Positions 43,834 through 46,804 of a stretch of 46,804 bases of DNA are shown here, one piece after another. Under the pieces are notes generated by a model. It searched no databases. It was given only the letters and a program-made list of their open reading frames with translations, and was not told where the DNA came from. Origin of the DNA: Candidatus Jorgensenbacteria bacterium GW2011_GWB1_50_10 (GTDB lineage Bacteria; Patescibacteriota; Minisyncoccia; UBA6257; GWB1-50-10); the NCBI GenBank assembly GCA_001004105.1, contig LCQK01000003.1, positions 1-46,804 of the forward strand, written 5' to 3'. Within the stretch, counting starts at the first letter, position 1; every line of letters begins with the position of its first letter. A program made the position numbers and the translations under genes.

Positions 43834-45057
43834 ATGAATGCAGTAACAAACAAAAAAGTTTTTGTGGCGCTCTCGGGCGGGGTGGATTCATCTGTCGCCG
43901 CCCTCATTTCTCGCGACCAAGGGTACGACGTGACCGGCGTTTTTATGCGCTGTTACAACCTTGACGGCTGTGCCGAAAAAGACGCGGCGGACGCCCGGCG
44001 GGTGGCTTCCCATCTCGGCATTCCCTTCTACAGCTGGGATTTCAAGAAGGAATACAAAAAGCGGGTGGTGGAATATATGGTTGAGGGCTACCGGAGAGGC
44101 GAGACGCCCAATCCCGACGTGATGTGCAACAAGGAAATCAAGTTCGGCCTCTTTTTGGAGAAGGCGCTTGCGCTCGGCGCGGATTATGTGGCGACCGGAC
44201 ACTATACGCGGCGGCTTCCTGCTTCTCATCACCGGGTGTCGCTCCGTTCCAGCGACGGAGCGCACCGCTACGCTCTCGGCGAAAAATCCGCTTCGCGGAG
44301 CCGAGCTTTTTCGCCTCCGAGAGTTGCCGAGAAACAGGAAGCCGCCGCTTGGTCTTTGTTTGAAGCAAAAGACAAAAACAAAGACCAGTCGTATTTTTTG
44401 TGGACGCTTAAACCAGAACAAATTTCGCGGTGCCTTTTTCCGATAGGTGATTATCAAAAAGCCGAAGTGCGGGAGATGGCCAGATATGCGGGTTTGCCGA
44501 CAGCGGAGAAAAAGGATTCGCAGGGGATTTGCTTTTTGGGCAAGGTGACGCTTGCGGATTTTTTGAAAAATTACATTCCCGCCCGGCGCGGGGCGGTTTT
44601 GAGCACGGCGGGCAAGAAAATGGGGGAGCATGACGGGGCGGAGTTTTACACCATCGGAGAACGGCACGTGGGAGTTGCGGTTTCGAAGCCGGTCTACGTC
44701 GCCGAAAAAGACGTTAAAACCAACACATTGGTGATGGCGGAGGCCGGCGATGCAGCACTCTATCGGAAGGAAGTTCAACTTACGGATTTGAATTTCACCT
44801 CGCCGCAACATTCCAACATTCTTAAGAATGTTGGAATATCTGTTTTGGCGCGGGTGCGGTACAGACAGCCGTTAGTGCCGGCGAAATTGGTAATTAGTAA
44901 TTCGCAATTAGAAAATAGGCCAATTACCAATTACCGATTACTATTTTCCGAACCTGTCAAATTTGTGGCCTCGGGCCAATCGGCTGTTTTCTATTCTGCC
45001 GAAGAGCGAGACCTGCCTGCCGGCAGGCAGGTGCTCGGCGGCGGAGTGATTGTTTAA
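43834..45057 (+). CDS. mnmA: tRNA-specific 2-thiouridylase MnmA, with several palindrome-derived insertions
   Basis: VFVALSGGVDSSVAALI, TPNPDVMCNKEIKFG, YVATGHYTRR, NKDQSYFLWTL, KKDSQGICFLG, FYTIGERHVGV. ATG at 43834 preferred over the supplied 43762 start. Confidence 0.95.
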   Translation: MNAVTNKKVFVALSGGVDSSVAALISRDQGYDVTGVFMRCYNLDGCAEKDAADARRVASHLGIPFYSWDFKKEYKKRVVEYMVEGYRRGETPNPDVMCNKEIKFGLFLEKALALGADYVATGHYTRRLPASHHRVSLRSSDGAHRYALGEKSASRSRAFSPPRVAEKQEAAAWSLFEAKDKNKDQSYFLWTLKPEQISRCLFPIGDYQKAEVREMARYAGLPTAEKKDSQGICFLGKVTLADFLKNYIPARRGAVLSTAGKKMGEHDGAEFYTIGERHVGVAVSKPVYVAEKDVKTNTLVMAEAGDAALYRKEVQLTDLNFTSPQHSNILKNVGISVLARVRYRQPLVPAKLVISNSQLENRPITNYRLLFSEPVKFVASGQSAVFYSAEERDLPAGRQVLGGGVIV

Positions 45058-45065
45058 AAAACAAC

Positions 45066-45096
45066 TGGCCCCGGGTTCCATGAGGAACTCGGGGCC
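45066..45096 (-). terminator. Intrinsic terminator for 45106..46059
   Basis: GGCCCCGGGTTCC-ATGA-GGAACTCGGGGCC (one mismatch); on the minus strand followed by AGTTGTTTTTT. Ends accurate to a few nt. Confidence 0.75.
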
Positions 45097-45105
45097 TTGT
45101 GGTGC

Positions 45106-46059
45106 TTATTGTTCGCTGGAGAGACTGTCCAGCTCGTGTTGGGCTTCGGCGACGCGCTGGCGGGCGATTTCTACTTCTCGGCCTCGCCGTTCCGCTTGCT
45201 CCTCGGCCATTCTTGCCGCTTGGATTTGAGCTTGGCGCTCGGCCTCCCGGAGTTTGACGCGAAGGATGATGAGGACATGGGCAGCCTGGATGTTGGCATT
45301 AGCCGCCGCCTCCAACGTCATGAAACGCTTTGGGAACTTTCCTAACCCCGTGAGAGCGATCCTCTCAAGTTTAGCGAGGACTCGGTCGCTAACGGTATCC
45401 AGTCGGTCCAGCAGGAACGTCAGCTCGCCGGCGGCCCAGGCGATTTCCAGGATTTCGGCCCACGACTGGTCGAACATCTCCTTCACCGACTTCGCCCAGG
45501 CCGGGTTCTTTTTCTCGTCCCGCCACTCGTGGTGTTTCGCGTAGGCGAAGTCCCAGACGAAGCGGACGAACTTACTCAGGAACTCGGCTTCGAGCTGGCT
45601 GTAGGAGTCGTTGGAGTGATCATCGAGATTCCCCGAGCCCCGCTTCGGATCAAAGAACCAAAGCAGTTGGCGGAATGGCAGTTCAATCGTGAAGATTCTC
45701 CGCCAACCATCACTCTTGAAGATGTTGGTGCAGAGAACCTGCCACGCTTTCTGGGCCACTTCCTGCGACGGCTGGTAGCGTCGGAAAGAGTTACTGATAC
45801 TTAGAAGAATGTGTTCTTCGCTACCCAACTTGCTTTGTCTGTGACCGTCGGCGACGCTGAGGCAAATGGTCACGATGTTTTCGGACACAAAGTTCCGGAA
45901 CGCGAAATGGAGAAGACCGATGAGCGCCGCGTCAGGGGGGCTGCTCTTCCCCATTTCCTCTTTCCACCTCGCTACCCATTCCCCGGTAGAGGAAAGAACG
46001 GATGAAATACATTTCGCTCTTAGCGGGTTCTCCGGGAACGGCACTTGGGTTGCAGACAT
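45106..46059 (-). CDS. Hypothetical protein with C-terminal coiled-coil
   Basis: 317-aa open frame; charged coiled-coil tail REAERQAQIQAARMAEEQAERRGREVEIARQRVAEAQHEL; has its own terminator. Confidence 0.6.
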   Translation of the reverse strand: MSATQVPFPENPLRAKCISSVLSSTGEWVARWKEEMGKSSPPDAALIGLLHFAFRNFVSENIVTICLSVADGHRQSKLGSEEHILLSISNSFRRYQPSQEVAQKAWQVLCTNIFKSDGWRRIFTIELPFRQLLWFFDPKRGSGNLDDHSNDSYSQLEAEFLSKFVRFVWDFAYAKHHEWRDEKKNPAWAKSVKEMFDQSWAEILEIAWAAGELTFLLDRLDTVSDRVLAKLERIALTGLGKFPKRFMTLEAAANANIQAAHVLIILRVKLREAERQAQIQAARMAEEQAERRGREVEIARQRVAEAQHELDSLSSEQ

Positions 46060-46236
46060 ACATCCTCCAATTTGTTATGTCCCGCTTGGGGACGTTTTTA
46101 ATTTGGAGCCATTGGCTCCGCTCTTTTCTTAATTACGCCGCTTGTACTCCTGTGTCAATTGACGCTTCGGTTAATTTGCGTTAAGGTTTTTTTGGTAACT
46201 TTCGGCTATTAACGAGCAAGAACCCTAGGAGGAACT

Positions 46237-46469
46237 GTGGCTTAGGAACCCAGACCCAACTGAAAGGTCAGCGGATCAGCATCACCATTGACCTCATCTC
46301 CCTTGACGGCCGCCACTGGTACGAGGTGCGGGAGAACGAGGGTGGCGTGAAGATCCTCGGTCCGGCCGATCGGCTCAACGTCAACGACCTGATCGAGAAG
46401 GCCTTGATGGGCCACGGTGGTGGCGAAGGCGGCGGTGGTAGTGGCGGAAGCGTCAGCATGGCTGGCTGA
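46237..46469 (+). pseudogene. Possible frameshifted small CDS with strong Shine-Dalgarno
   Basis: AGGAGG (46227-46232) + 4 nt + GTG GCT TAG; the +1 frame is open from TTA 46242 to TGA 46469 (LGTQTQLKGQRISITIDLISLDGRHWYEVRENEGGVKILGPADRLNVNDLIEKALMGHGGGEGGGGSGGSVSMAG). Confidence 0.4.
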
Positions 46470-46526
46470 GTAGAGCCGGTATCGGCACATTAGAATAGAT
46501 AGCGAAGCGAAAGGAGCGGAGCGAAG

Positions 46527-46556
46527 AGCCGCCGGACAAAGTGTTCGGCGGCTTTT
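46527..46556 (+). terminator. Intrinsic terminator
   Basis: AGCCGCCGGACA-AAG-TGTTCGGCGGCT then TTT. Confidence 0.8.
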
Positions 46557-46570
46557 GCTATATTGAGTTT

Positions 46571-46804
46571 ATGGAAATCGTTGTGGTTTTACACAATATC
46601 CGGAGCGTTTATAATGTCGGCTCCATTTTTCGGACGGCCGATGCCGCCGGCGTTAAAAAGATTTATCTCTGCGGCATTACGCCCGAGCCTAAGGATAGAT
46701 TGGGGAAGTGGCGCAAGGATTTTACGAAAGTTTCGCTCGGGGCGGAGAAATATGTGGCTTGGGAGAAGGCGGGTTCAACAAGCCGCGTTTTGGAGAAATT
46801 GAAA
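46571..46804 (+). CDS. SpoU/TrmH-family RNA 2'-O-methyltransferase, 3' partial
   Basis: MEIVVVLHNIRSVYNVGSIFRTADAAGVKKIYLCGITPEP... runs off the window; not the frame given in the ORF track. Confidence 0.88.
   Translation, partial: MEIVVVLHNIRSVYNVGSIFRTADAAGVKKIYLCGITPEPKDRLGKWRKDFTKVSLGAEKYVAWEKAGSTSRVLEKLK

Noticed and set aside
46242-46802. ORFs 46242..46490 (-) and 46563..46802 (+) from the track
   Set aside because: The first is antisense to the SD-preceded small frame; the second is out of frame with the clear SpoU methyltransferase starting at 46571.
1-46804. tRNA/rRNA genes and CRISPR arrays
   Set aside because: No T-loop/acceptor patterns, rRNA-like stretches or regularly spaced repeats with unique spacers noticed by eye; a tRNAscan-SE/Infernal run would be needed to exclude them formally.

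Overview
This 46.8 kb window looks like chromosomal DNA from a Candidate Phyla Radiation bacterium, most likely Parcubacteria-like. That placement is an inference from gene content and style; no search was run. Housekeeping genes recognised: fmt, def, thpR, S41/Ctp protease, rplI, rpmA, pth, lepB, hisS, HIT, rpsU, yqeY-like, ybeY, ftsA, ftsZ, mnmA and a partial SpoU methyltransferase. Between them lies a large exported-protein repertoire: two giant surface proteins, a dockerin/cohesin cluster, VGIGTT-repeat adhesins, a PilM-PilN fusion, and a secreted zinc-phospholipase/nuclease-like protein with lamin-tail domains. No rRNA, tRNA or CRISPR array was found. The most unusual signal is a dense population of palindromic elements. 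Several lie in frame inside conserved genes: mnmA alone carries four separate palindromic or inverted-repeat segments, and an identical 21-bp palindrome (up to strand) encodes LTSDVN in two unrelated proteins. Others form intergenic families: a ~50-bp hairpin with conserved loop and compensatory stem changes, and a 36-44 bp CATATG-centred palindrome. Possible mobilisers or users are also present: a RAYT-type HUH transposase with three REP-like motif copies, a GIY-YIG ORF bounded by perfect 20-bp inverted repeats, an IVS-like four-helix-bundle gene with flanking inverted repeats, and a PaaX/Cas2-like gene bracketed by two CATATG palindromes.
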